Assembly: GCF_900104265.1 (NCBI RefSeq)
Contig: NZ_FNJJ01000003.1
Span: 102,672 to 166,671, forward strand
DNA: 64,000 nucleotides
From: Ectopseudomonas guguanensis
GTDB taxonomy: Bacteria > Pseudomonadota > Gammaproteobacteria > Pseudomonadales > Pseudomonadaceae
Direction of reading: 5' to 3'
Made by a program: the position numbers and the translations under genes. Shown here in pieces: positions 25,350 to 32,256 of this stretch; the stretch's first letter is position 1, and each line of letters starts with the position of its first letter. The notes beneath the pieces are model-generated. The model saw only the letters and a list, made by a program, of their open reading frames with translations. It made no database searches and had not been told where the DNA came from.

Positions 25350-25676
25350 ATGATGAAAGGTGGCATGGCAGGCCTGATGAAGCAGGCCCAGCAGATGCAG
25401 GAAAAGATGCAGAAGATGCAGGAAGAGCTGGCCAATGCCGAAGTCACCGGCCAGTCCGGCGCCGGCCTGGTCAGCGTGGTGATGACCGGTCGTCACGACG
25501 TCAAGCGCATCACCCTGGACGACAGCCTGATGCAGGAAGACAAGGAAGTGCTGGAAGACCTGATCGCCGCCGCGGTGAATGACGCTGTGCGCAAGGTCGA
25601 GCAGAACAGCCAGGAGAAGATGGCCGGCATGACGGCGGGGATGCAGCTTCCTCCCGGTTTCAAAATGCCCTTCTGA
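25350..25676 (+). CDS. ybaB: YbaB/EbfC nucleoid-associated protein
   Basis: 108-residue DNA-binding protein. It starts [20 protein letters not shown], a Met/Gln-rich coiled-coil helix, and continues with [20 protein letters not shown] and a C-terminal tail LPPGFKMPF, all typical of the family. It forms a dimer with a tweezer shape. It lies 26 bases after dnaX with GAGGATACC as its ribosome site, and is co-transcribed with dnaX and probably recR. Confidence 0.95.
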   Translation: MMKGGMAGLMKQAQQMQEKMQKMQEELANAEVTGQSGAGLVSVVMTGRHDVKRITLDDSLMQEDKEVLEDLIAAAVNDAVRKVEQNSQEKMAGMTAGMQLPPGFKMPF

Positions 25677-25711
25677 TCCTGTGACGCCCAGCCGGCACGC
25701 ATTACTGCGTT

Positions 25712-25771
25712 GCGAAAGGCTCCGAGCATCCTCATTTACAGACGTAAACTCCGGTGCTCGCGGCCTTTCGC
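25712..25771. repeat. Nested three-arm hairpin between ybaB and recR
   Basis: Three arm pairs nest in order: GCGAAAGGC (25712-25720) with GCCTTTCGC (25763-25771), CGAGCA (25723-25728) with TGCTCG (25755-25760), and inner TTTAC / GTAAA around 25736-25747. The nesting is regular and the loop is small. There is no T-run, so it is not a plain terminator. Similar sequences occur in other Pseudomonas intergenic regions as I recall. Confidence 0.6.
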
Positions 25772-25886
25772 GCCTTGTACTGCATACCGTCTGGTCGCCC
25801 CGTGGTGATGGTGTGCAAAACGCACCCGTTCGTAGGGTGGGCTTTAGCCCACCAGATCATTGCCCGCCAACTTTTGCAGGACTTCC

Positions 25887-26486
25887 ATGAGCTTCAGCCC
25901 TCTGATTCGCCAGTTGATCGACTCCCTGCGCATCCTGCCCGGTGTCGGGCAGAAGACGGCGCAGCGCATGGCGCTGCAGCTGCTCGAGCGTGATCGCAGC
26001 GGCGGTCAGCGCCTGGCGCAGGCGCTGAATGCGGCGATGGAAGGTGTGGGGCACTGCAAGCGCTGCCGTAGCCTGAGCGAGGACGAGATCTGCCAGCTGT
26101 GCCTGGACGAACGTCGCGACGACAGCCTGCTGTGCGTGGTCGAGGGGCCGATGGATGTGCATGCCGTGGAGCAGACCGGCTTTCGCGGCCGTTACTTCGT
26201 GCTCAAGGGGCACCTGTCGCCACTCGATGGCCTCGGTCCCGAGGCCATCGGCATTCCCGAGCTGCTGGAGCGGATCGAGGCCGGTGCCTTCAGCGAGGTG
26301 ATCCTCGCCACCAACCCGACGGTAGAGGGCGAGGCCACGGCGCACTACATTGCGCAGATCCTCGCCGGCAAGGGCCTGGTCGCTTCGCGCATCGCCCATG
26401 GCATGCCGCTGGGTGGCGAACTGGAGCTGGTCGACGGCGGTACCCTGGCGCATGCCCTGGCCGGTCGGCGTCCGATCAGTCTTTAA
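25887..26486 (+). CDS. recR: Recombination mediator RecR
   Basis: 199 residues, normal length. A helix-hairpin-helix ([20 protein letters not shown]) is followed by the four-Cys zinc finger ([16 protein letters not shown]) and a Toprim domain ([25 protein letters not shown], then [19 protein letters not shown]), with a C-terminal Walker-like tail. With RecO and RecF it loads RecA on SSB-coated gaps. The ATG at 25887 gives the family N-terminus [12 protein letters not shown]. Confidence 0.96.
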   Translation: MSFSPLIRQLIDSLRILPGVGQKTAQRMALQLLERDRSGGQRLAQALNAAMEGVGHCKRCRSLSEDEICQLCLDERRDDSLLCVVEGPMDVHAVEQTGFRGRYFVLKGHLSPLDGLGPEAIGIPELLERIEAGAFSEVILATNPTVEGEATAHYIAQILAGKGLVASRIAHGMPLGGELELVDGGTLAHALAGRRPISL

Positions 26487-26516
26487 GCCCTCAGAACCTT
26501 CCAACTCGGAGTGCCT

Positions 26517-27086
26517 GTGATCACCGACACTCTGCGCCGCATCGCTCTGCTGTTCCTGCTGGGAGCGCCCCTGGTCACCCAGGCACAATGCCCGACCGGG
26601 CAGATACAGGTCTGCCTCGGTGGTTCCTGTCTGTGCGTACCCGATCCGGTGCGCGTGCGTGAAGATGGCCTGAACATGGCGGCGGCGCGCCTGGAGGCCT
26701 GGCTGCTGCAATCGCGTCAGGCGGCGCTGCGAGCCGGTACCGAGCCCATCCCCCTGATGATTCGCGCGCAGCTTGCGCCCTTCTACGACGATGCCTTGCT
26801 CGATGAAGTGCGCTTTCGCGTGGGCATCACCGACGAGATGGACGCCGCCACCGTCATGCTGCAGAACCCCGATGTGCAGGCCGTGACGCTGGTGGATGTG
26901 GTGGTGTTTCGCGATGCCGAGGCAGCCGCCAGCGATGCCGCGCTCTGGGCGCACGAGCTGTGGCATGTGCAGCAGTACCGCGACTGGGGCACGGCCGAGT
27001 TTGCCCGCCGCTACACCCGTGATTTCCAGTCTGTGGAAGGGCCTGCGTACGAGATGCAGGCGCGGGTCAGGCGGGCGCTGCGTTAG
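26517..27086 (+). CDS. Exported DUF4157-like protein with zincin-type HExxH motif
   Basis: About 189 residues. A signal peptide (TLRRIALLFLLGAPLVTQAQ) and a Cys-rich segment (CPTGQIQVCLGGSCLCVPDP) precede a helical domain that ends HELWHVQQYRDWG. This is the HExxHxxQ motif of the DUF4157 / putative zincin group, with Glu in SVEGPAYE as a possible third ligand. The start could be GTG 26511, but GGAG at 26508-26511 fits GTG 26517 better. It lies just after recR. The last 20 bases overlap the convergent GNAT gene. Peptidase activity is not shown. Confidence 0.72.
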   Translation: MITDTLRRIALLFLLGAPLVTQAQCPTGQIQVCLGGSCLCVPDPVRVREDGLNMAAARLEAWLLQSRQAALRAGTEPIPLMIRAQLAPFYDDALLDEVRFRVGITDEMDAATVMLQNPDVQAVTLVDVVVFRDAEAAASDAALWAHELWHVQQYRDWGTAEFARRYTRDFQSVEGPAYEMQARVRRALR

Positions 27087-27588
27087 CGGTGCAGTCTGCT
27101 GCGCAGTGATGCTCTGCCAGGGCAGCCAGGGCGCTGTGGTCCATCGTGTAGGCGATCCACTTGGTATCCGGTTGTCCGCCCAGGCGCCGATAGAAGCGCT
27201 CGGCCTTCTGGTTTCCCGCCAGCACATCCCACTTCAATCGGCCTGCACCGCGAGTCTTTGCCCAGCGGGCCACCGCGGCCAGCAACTGTTCGCCCAGTCC
27301 CTGGCTGCGTGCATCAGAGGCCACGTATAGCTCCTTGAGTCGAACCGTCGGGCGCAGGTCATAGGTGAAGGTGAGCTCCTGAATTACCGCATAGCCGAGC
27401 AGGCGGTCCGAAGTCTCTGCCACGAATATCCGGCACTGGGGTTCAGGGGCGAATGCGCGGGCTGTCAGTTGCTCCTCGTCCACCGCGAAATTCTCCAGGT
27501 AGTCCTCGAAGCGGGCCAGCTCACGCATCAGCGGGAGGAGGACGGGCACATCCTCGGCCCGCGCCTCGCGCACATATGGGCTCAGCAT
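27067..27588 (-). CDS. GNAT-family N-acetyltransferase
   Basis: 173 residues, single GNAT fold. Motifs are VREARAEDVPVLLPLMRELARFEDY, the acetyl-CoA site LKELYVASDARSQGLGEQLL (R-x-x-G-x-G/A type) and NQKAERFYRRLGG. The arrangement resembles the diamine/spermidine-type acetyltransferases (SSAT-like, FEDY motif), but the substrate is not certain. It starts 7 bases inside the end of the upstream rhodanese gene, so the two are co-transcribed. Its C-terminus overlaps the convergent zincin-like gene by 20 bases. Confidence 0.88.
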   Translation of the reverse strand: MLSPYVREARAEDVPVLLPLMRELARFEDYLENFAVDEEQLTARAFAPEPQCRIFVAETSDRLLGYAVIQELTFTYDLRPTVRLKELYVASDARSQGLGEQLLAAVARWAKTRGAGRLKWDVLAGNQKAERFYRRLGGQPDTKWIAYTMDHSALAALAEHHCAADCTANAAPA

Positions 27589-28019
27589 GCGCAGGTAAAG
27601 GTAGGGCGGGCTTGCTGCGGGCTTTGCGCGCCGGTCAGGCTCAGGCCTTCATCCAGCCAACCCGTGACACCGCCGAGCATCTCCTTTACCGCGAAACCCA
27701 ATCCGGCCAGGCGCACGGCGGCTCGGTGCACGCCATTGCAGTGTGGGCCGGCGCAGTAGACGACGAACAGGGTGTCGCGTGGATATCCGGCCATGAACTC
27801 CGCACTCATCAGACGATGGGGGATGTTGATCGCGCCGGGTATGTGGCCAGCGGCGTAGGCGGCTTCTCCGCGCACGTCGACCAGCACGTAGTCGACCTCG
27901 CCCGCCTGCTGGCTGGCATGCACGTCCGAGCAGTCGGTTTCGAAGGCCATGCGCTGGGTGAAATGGGCAATTGCGGTTTCCGGGCTGGCAGCAGGGTGCT
28001 GACGAACGAGGCTGGGCAT
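27582..28019 (-). CDS. Rhodanese-domain protein (single domain)
   Basis: 145 residues with one rhodanese domain: VDYVLVDVRGEAAYAAGHIP, INIPHRLM and the active-site loop YCAGPHCNGVHRAA, whose first Cys is the likely sulfur carrier. The N-terminal 35 residues form a helical lead. It is divergent from ftrA with a 96-base gap, an arrangement I recall from other Pseudomonas, which suggests control by FtrA. GGAGAG precedes the ATG at 28019. The sulfur acceptor is unknown. Confidence 0.88.
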   Translation of the reverse strand: MPSLVRQHPAASPETAIAHFTQRMAFETDCSDVHASQQAGEVDYVLVDVRGEAAYAAGHIPGAINIPHRLMSAEFMAGYPRDTLFVVYCAGPHCNGVHRAAVRLAGLGFAVKEMLGGVTGWLDEGLSLTGAQSPQQARPTFTCAC

Positions 28020-28115
28020 GGTGACTCTCCATCGGTTGGGTGATGGCGCCACTGTATCCAGCGCGCATCCTGCTCTAAAGTGGCGGGCAAGACAGTAACT
28101 GGTAGGTTTCCGCCA

Positions 28116-29084
28116 ATGCACGACGATCCTGGCCTGGTGGCCATCCTGGCTTACGATGGCCTGTGCACCTTCGAGTTCGGCATTGCCGTGGAGATCTTCG
28201 GTCTCCCCCGGCCCGAGTTCGATTTCCCCTGGTACCGCCATTGCATCGTTGGCCTGGACAACGGCCCCATGCGCGCCATGGGCGGTATCCAGATACTCGC
28301 CGAGGCAGGACTGGAACGCCTGGCCGAGGCGCGCACCATTGTCATCCCCGGCTGGCGTGACCGTGCCGAGTTTCCTCCCGAGCCTTTGTTGTCCGCCCTG
28401 CGCGACGCTCATGGGCGTGGCGCTCGGCTGGTTTCCATCTGTTCCGGCGTTTTCGTCCTGGCTGCCAGCGGCTTGCTGGACGGTCGACGCGCTACTACCC
28501 ACTGGCGCTACGCCGAGGAGCTGGCGCGTCGTTTCCCCGCTGTCGAGGTGGATCCAGACGTGCTTTATGTCGATGCCGGCTCGCTCATCAGCTCGGCTGG
28601 CAGTGCCGCCGGTATCGATGCCTGCCTGCACCTGGTGGCGCGAGACTTCGGTACCCGGGTGGCCAACAGCGTAGCCCGGCGCTTGGTGATGTCACCCCAG
28701 CGGGCCGGCGGCCAGGCCCAGTTCATTCCGGCCCCGGTGGCCCGGGCGCCGCGCAGCGACCTCTCCACCCTGATGCAATGGGCGCGGCAGCACTTGCATG
28801 AGCCCCTGGAAGTGAGCCAGCTGGCACGTCGCGCTGCCATGAGCGAGCGTACCTTCCTGCGCCGCTTCAGTGAGGCCACGGGCATGACGCCCAAGGCCTG
28901 GCTGCAGCACGAGCGCCTGGCACGTGCCCGTGAACTGTTGGAGAGCGGCGCGGATGGCAGTGAGCGCATCGCTGAGCTGTGCGGTTTTCGCTCGGTGGAG
29001 AGTTTCCGTGTGGCCTTTCGCAACGCTGTCGGGCTACCGCCTTCGGCTTACCGCGAGCGTTTCGGTGTGACGCACGCATCCTGA
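28116..29084 (+). CDS. ftrA: FtrA-type transcriptional regulator (DJ-1/PfpI + AraC HTH)
   Basis: 322 residues. The N-terminal DJ-1/PfpI-like domain (VAILAYDGLCTFEFGIAVEIFG, then LVSICSGVFVLAASGLLDGRRATTHW, with Cys at the nucleophile position) acts as a sensor. The C-terminal AraC domain has two helix-turn-helices (LEVSQLARRAAMSERTFLRRF and SERIAELCGFRSVESFRVAFR). This is the GlxA/FtrA group. The ATG at 28116 starts the conserved MHDDPGLVAIL. It is divergent from the rhodanese gene, its probable target. Confidence 0.9.
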   Translation: MHDDPGLVAILAYDGLCTFEFGIAVEIFGLPRPEFDFPWYRHCIVGLDNGPMRAMGGIQILAEAGLERLAEARTIVIPGWRDRAEFPPEPLLSALRDAHGRGARLVSICSGVFVLAASGLLDGRRATTHWRYAEELARRFPAVEVDPDVLYVDAGSLISSAGSAAGIDACLHLVARDFGTRVANSVARRLVMSPQRAGGQAQFIPAPVARAPRSDLSTLMQWARQHLHEPLEVSQLARRAAMSERTFLRRFSEATGMTPKAWLQHERLARARELLESGADGSERIAELCGFRSVESFRVAFRNAVGLPPSAYRERFGVTHAS

Positions 29085-29160
29085 TCCGCGAACAGCCTCA
29101 GCTTGAAAACCAAGCAAGCGCTAGGTTAGGGTGGCCGAAACAATAACGGGAGAATCCCGC

Positions 29161-30309
29161 ATGGCCGCCCCCCAGTCGTACTTCGATGATTCCCACCAAC
29201 TGATTCGCGATTCCGTCCGGCGTTTCGTTGAGCGCGAGATCCTTCCGCATATCGATGAATGGGAGGAGGCCGAGGAGTTTCCTCGTGAGCTTTATCAGAG
29301 GGCGGGCGCGGCGGGCATCCTCGGTATCGGCTATCCCGAACAGTACGGCGGCAGCCATGAGGGCGATGTGTTCGCCAAGGTCGCGGCCAGCGAGGAGTTG
29401 ATGCGCTGCGGTTCCGGCGGCCTGGTGGCCGGGCTCGGTTCGCTGGATATCGGCTTGCCGCCCATCGTCAAGTGGGCCAAGCCCGCCGTGCGCGAGCGCG
29501 TGGCGCCGCAGGTGCTGGCCGGCGAGAAGATCATGGCGCTGGCGGTGACCGAGCCATCGGGCGGCTCCGACGTGGCCAACCTCAAGACCCGCGCCGTGCG
29601 TGACGGCGATCACTACCGCATCAATGGCAGCAAGACCTTCATCACCAGCGGCGTGCGCGCCGACTACTACACGGTCGCGGTGCGCACGGGGGGTGAAGGT
29701 TTTGGCGGCGTCAGCCTGTTGCTGGTGGAGAAGGGCACCCCGGGTTTCAGCGTCGGCCGCAAGCTGAAGAAGATGGGCTGGTGGGCGTCCGACACCGCAG
29801 AGCTGTTCTTCGACGACTGCAGGGTGCCGGTGGAGAACCTGATCGGCGTGGAGAACGCCGGCTTCGCCTGCATCATGGCCAACTTCCAGAGCGAACGTCT
29901 GAGCCTGGCGATCATGGCCAACATGACCGCGCAGCTGGCGCTGGAGGAGTCGCTGAAATGGGCACGCGAGCGCCAGGCGTTCGGCAAGCCGGTGGGCAAG
30001 TTCCAGGTGCTCAAGCACCGTTTGGCCGAAATGGCCACGCAGCTCGAGGTGTCCCGCGAATTCACCTACCGCCAGGCCGCGCAGATGGCGGCCGGCAGGA
30101 GCGTGATCAAGGAAATCTCCATGGCCAAGAACTTCGCCACCGATATCGCCGACCGCCTTACCTACGATGCCGTGCAGATCATGGGCGGCATGGGCTATAT
30201 GCGCGAGTCCCTGGTCGAGCGCCTGTACCGCGACAACCGCATCCTTTCCATCGGCGGTGGCACGCGCGAGATCATGAACGAGATCATCGCCAAGCAGATG
30301 GGGCTGTAG
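29161..30309 (+). CDS. Acyl-CoA dehydrogenase
   Basis: 382-residue FAD flavoenzyme. Signatures are LAVTEPSGGSDVANLKT (first ACAD motif), YRINGSKTFITSG, a catalytic Glu region near the C-terminus (MGGMGYMRESLVERLYRDNRIL) and QAFGKPVGKFQVLKHRLAEMA. It oxidises acyl-CoA to 2-enoyl-CoA and passes electrons to ETF. The chain-length class is not obvious (short or branched-chain type). Sequence and neighbourhood fit the ACAD I recall beside recR in PAO1. The start at 29161 follows GGGAGAATCCC. Confidence 0.92.
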   Translation: MAAPQSYFDDSHQLIRDSVRRFVEREILPHIDEWEEAEEFPRELYQRAGAAGILGIGYPEQYGGSHEGDVFAKVAASEELMRCGSGGLVAGLGSLDIGLPPIVKWAKPAVRERVAPQVLAGEKIMALAVTEPSGGSDVANLKTRAVRDGDHYRINGSKTFITSGVRADYYTVAVRTGGEGFGGVSLLLVEKGTPGFSVGRKLKKMGWWASDTAELFFDDCRVPVENLIGVENAGFACIMANFQSERLSLAIMANMTAQLALEESLKWARERQAFGKPVGKFQVLKHRLAEMATQLEVSREFTYRQAAQMAAGRSVIKEISMAKNFATDIADRLTYDAVQIMGGMGYMRESLVERLYRDNRILSIGGGTREIMNEIIAKQMGL

Positions 30310-30317
30310 CAGGAATC

Positions 30318-30388
30318 GTGGGAGGGGCTTTAGCCGCGATCATCCTTTAACCAAGGGCGGAAAAGCTCGCCGCTGAAGCGCCTCCCAC
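30318..30388. repeat. Paired REP element between convergent genes
   Basis: GTGGGAGGGGCTTTAGCCGCG (30318-30338) and its near reverse complement CGCCGCTGAAGCGCCTCCCAC (30368-30388) enclose a 29-base spacer. It lies between the stop codons of the acyl-CoA dehydrogenase and the AraC regulator. The units match the REP family at 1362-1470 and 47055-47076. Confidence 0.7.
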
Positions 30389-30400
30389 AGAAGGCAGCGT

Positions 30401-31348
30401 TCAGGACGCGACCTGGCTCTGCGCCGCCTGACGCAGGCGCGCGATATCGCGCTGCGGCGGGGCGCCGAACAGGCGGCTGTATTCGCGGCTGAACTGCGAA
30501 GGGCTCTCGTAGCCGACGCGGTAGCTGGCCGCGGCGGCCTCGAGGTTGTCGCACAGCATCAGCCGGCGAGCCTCCTGCAGGCGCAGTTGCTTCTGATATT
30601 GCAGCGGGCTGAAGGCGGTGACGGCCTTGAAACGGTGATGCAGGGTCGATGGGCTCAGGTTGACTTCGCGGGCCAGTTCTTCGATGCGCAGCGGCTGGTC
30701 GAAGTTCTTGCGCAGCCACTCGATGGCGCGGGAGATGCGCTGGCTCTGGCCGTCGGCGACTACCACTTCATGCAGGCGGTGGCCCTGCGGGCTGAGCAGC
30801 ATCCGGTAGAAAATCTCGCGCAGGGCCAGTGGCGCCAGCATGGCGATGTCGCGCGGGGTTTCCAGCAGACGCAGCAGGCGGATCACCGCATCCAGCAGGC
30901 GCGGGTCGAGACGGTCGAGAAACAGGGCGCGTTGCGAGGCTGCATCAGGCGCCGGGATGGGCGGCATCTCGGTCAGCAGGCTGCTGATCAGGGCCGGGTC
31001 GATCTCCAGCGCGAGACTCAGGTACGGCGCCTCCGGACTGGCTTCGATCACCCGGCCGGTGACCGGCAACACCACCGACGCCACCAGATAATTGAGCGGG
31101 TCGTAGACATAGAGTTCGTCGCCTAGGCGTATCTCCTTGCGCCCCTGCGCGATGATGCACAGGCAGGGATCGTAGACCGTCTGTATCGGCAGGCTTGGCG
31201 AGGTGGCGCGCGCCAGCTTGAGGCCGGGAATGGCCGTAAGGTGCAAACCGTCCTCGGGCACGAAGCGATCGACCAGGCGCGCCATTTCGTGACTGAGTTC
31301 GGCTAGAGGGGTGTCGAGATTTGTCGCGGTGTGGGTGGGTGACTGCAT
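30401..31348 (-). CDS. AraC-family transcriptional regulator (YqhC-like)
   Basis: 315 residues. An N-terminal cupin-like AraC_N domain (TVYDPCLCIIAQGRKEIRLGDELYVYDP...YLVASVVLPV) is followed by the double HTH at about 210-300 (LRIEELAREVNLSPSTLHHRFK and LEAAAASYRVGYESPSQFSREYSRLFG). YqhC relatives respond to aldehydes and control reductases. Two near-identical palindromes lie in the upstream gap at 31416-31438 and 31523-31545, so autoregulation and control of the divergent small gene/ABM pair are plausible (inference). Confidence 0.88.
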   Translation of the reverse strand: MQSPTHTATNLDTPLAELSHEMARLVDRFVPEDGLHLTAIPGLKLARATSPSLPIQTVYDPCLCIIAQGRKEIRLGDELYVYDPLNYLVASVVLPVTGRVIEASPEAPYLSLALEIDPALISSLLTEMPPIPAPDAASQRALFLDRLDPRLLDAVIRLLRLLETPRDIAMLAPLALREIFYRMLLSPQGHRLHEVVVADGQSQRISRAIEWLRKNFDQPLRIEELAREVNLSPSTLHHRFKAVTAFSPLQYQKQLRLQEARRLMLCDNLEAAAASYRVGYESPSQFSREYSRLFGAPPQRDIARLRQAAQSQVAS

Positions 31349-31415
31349 GGCGCGCCTCCGGGAAGTCAGCGAAGCCTAGCCAGGTTTTTCAGGCAAGTCA
31401 TGAGGGGCGGCAGGA

Positions 31416-31545
31416 TTAGGCAAATATTTGCCAGTAATGGGCAAATGGCCGCTGATACAGAGTATTTCAAGGAGTCCTGCTGCCCATTGCACCTGCCTGG
31501 TGCAAATTCTGAGGCTGCAGTTTTAGGCAAGAATCTGCCAGTAAT
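31416..31545. promoter_or_regulatory. Two operator-like palindromes 107 bp apart
   Basis: TTAGGCAAATATTTGCCAGTAAT at 31416-31438 and TTAGGCAAGAATCTGCCAGTAAT at 31523-31545 agree at 20 of 23 bases. The first core, GGCAAATATTTGCC, is a perfect 14-base palindrome; the second is near-palindromic. They sit in the 327-base gap between the AraC regulator and the divergent small gene. The remainder of the gap has no other gene. Confidence 0.65.
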
Positions 31546-31675
31546 CGACTAACGCTCTGGTGACCTTCCTCTTAATCTCTGTAGCCATCGCGCCGTTCCT
31601 CTGCGTCGGCTCGAAGCCATGCATTAGCGATGTACCCGCTGAGCGGTGCCCCACCTGTCAATCAAGGAGCGAACC

Positions 31676-31822
31676 ATGTCCAGCAAATGGTTGATCGCGC
31701 CACTGACGCTACTGCTGCTTGCCACGGCCTGGCTCGATTCCCGAGCCGGCGGCAATGCAGCTTTCGCCGAGCCGCAAGCGGCGCCCCATGTGTTGCAGCG
31801 AAACGCTGCCGGTCTGTACTGA
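31676..31822 (+). CDS. 48-residue membrane/exported peptide of unknown function
   Basis: The start MSSKWLIAPLTLLLLATAW forms one hydrophobic segment and continues with LDSRAGGN. A short Ala/Pro-rich tail ends AGLY. A strong ribosome site (AAGGAG, 7 bases from ATG) supports translation. It is followed after 19 bases by the ABM monooxygenase gene with AGGAGG, so the two form a unit. It is divergent from an AraC regulator. I know no named family. Confidence 0.7.
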   Translation: MSSKWLIAPLTLLLLATAWLDSRAGGNAAFAEPQAAPHVLQRNAAGLY

Positions 31823-31841
31823 CTCATTCCAGGAGGTTGCC

Positions 31842-32141
31842 ATGAGCATCATTCACCGTATGACCGTTCGCGCCCGCCAGGATCGCTCGACCCGGTTGGG
31901 GCAGTGCCTGGCGCGGCTGGACGAGGTAGGTCGGGACATTCCCGGTTGCCTGCGCCTGCGGATTTTCTCGCTGCGCAGTGATCCGCTGACCTGGCAGGTA
32001 GAAGGGCAATGGCGCTCGGCGGCGGCGCGAGATGCCTTTCTCGGCAGCGAAGGTCTGCGCCGGGTATTGGCGCAGGCGATAGACGAAGCGCTGTTCAGCC
32101 ATCTCGAATGTGCCGTGGAGCTGCAGCAGCAGGTGGCCTGA
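31842..32141 (+). CDS. Antibiotic biosynthesis monooxygenase (ABM)-type small protein
   Basis: 99 residues forming a dimeric alpha/beta-barrel type fold: MSIIHRMTVRARQDRST, a helix LGQCLARLDEVGRDIPGC, then LRIFSLRSDPLTWQVEGQW and the second helix. Such proteins act on quinones, heme or small aromatics, but many are unassigned. The ATG at 31842 follows AGGAGGTTGCC, a very strong site. It is co-transcribed with the 48-residue peptide upstream. The catalytic Asn/His pair seen in ActVA-type members is not obvious, so activity is uncertain. Confidence 0.75.
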   Translation: MSIIHRMTVRARQDRSTRLGQCLARLDEVGRDIPGCLRLRIFSLRSDPLTWQVEGQWRSAAARDAFLGSEGLRRVLAQAIDEALFSHLECAVELQQQVA

Positions 32142-32219
32142 GGTCGGCTGCGGGTAGTCTTTCGCAGGGCGCCCTCAAGCCGCTCGAGCTTGCCTTTGTG
32201 AATTTATCTCTATAGATTT

Positions 32220-32249
32220 TCATGAAATTAATTATTTTAAATTTCATGA
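32220..32249. promoter_or_regulatory. Perfect 10-bp inverted repeat ahead of the puuB-like gene
   Basis: TCATGAAATT (32220-32229), a 10-base AT spacer, then AATTTCATGA (32240-32249). The arms are perfect reverse complements, 20 bases centre to centre. It ends 7 bases before the puuB-like ATG at 32257 and covers its weak ribosome site. The AT-richness contrasts with the surrounding high-GC DNA. It is a likely operator of the PuuR-type regulator in the same cluster (inference). Confidence 0.65.
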
Positions 32250-32256
32250 GTCGTCT

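Noticed and set aside
25677..25886. A short open frame between ybaB and recR
   Set aside because: Occupied by the nested hairpin and a GTAGGGTGGGC-type repeat; no ribosome site and no conserved product.
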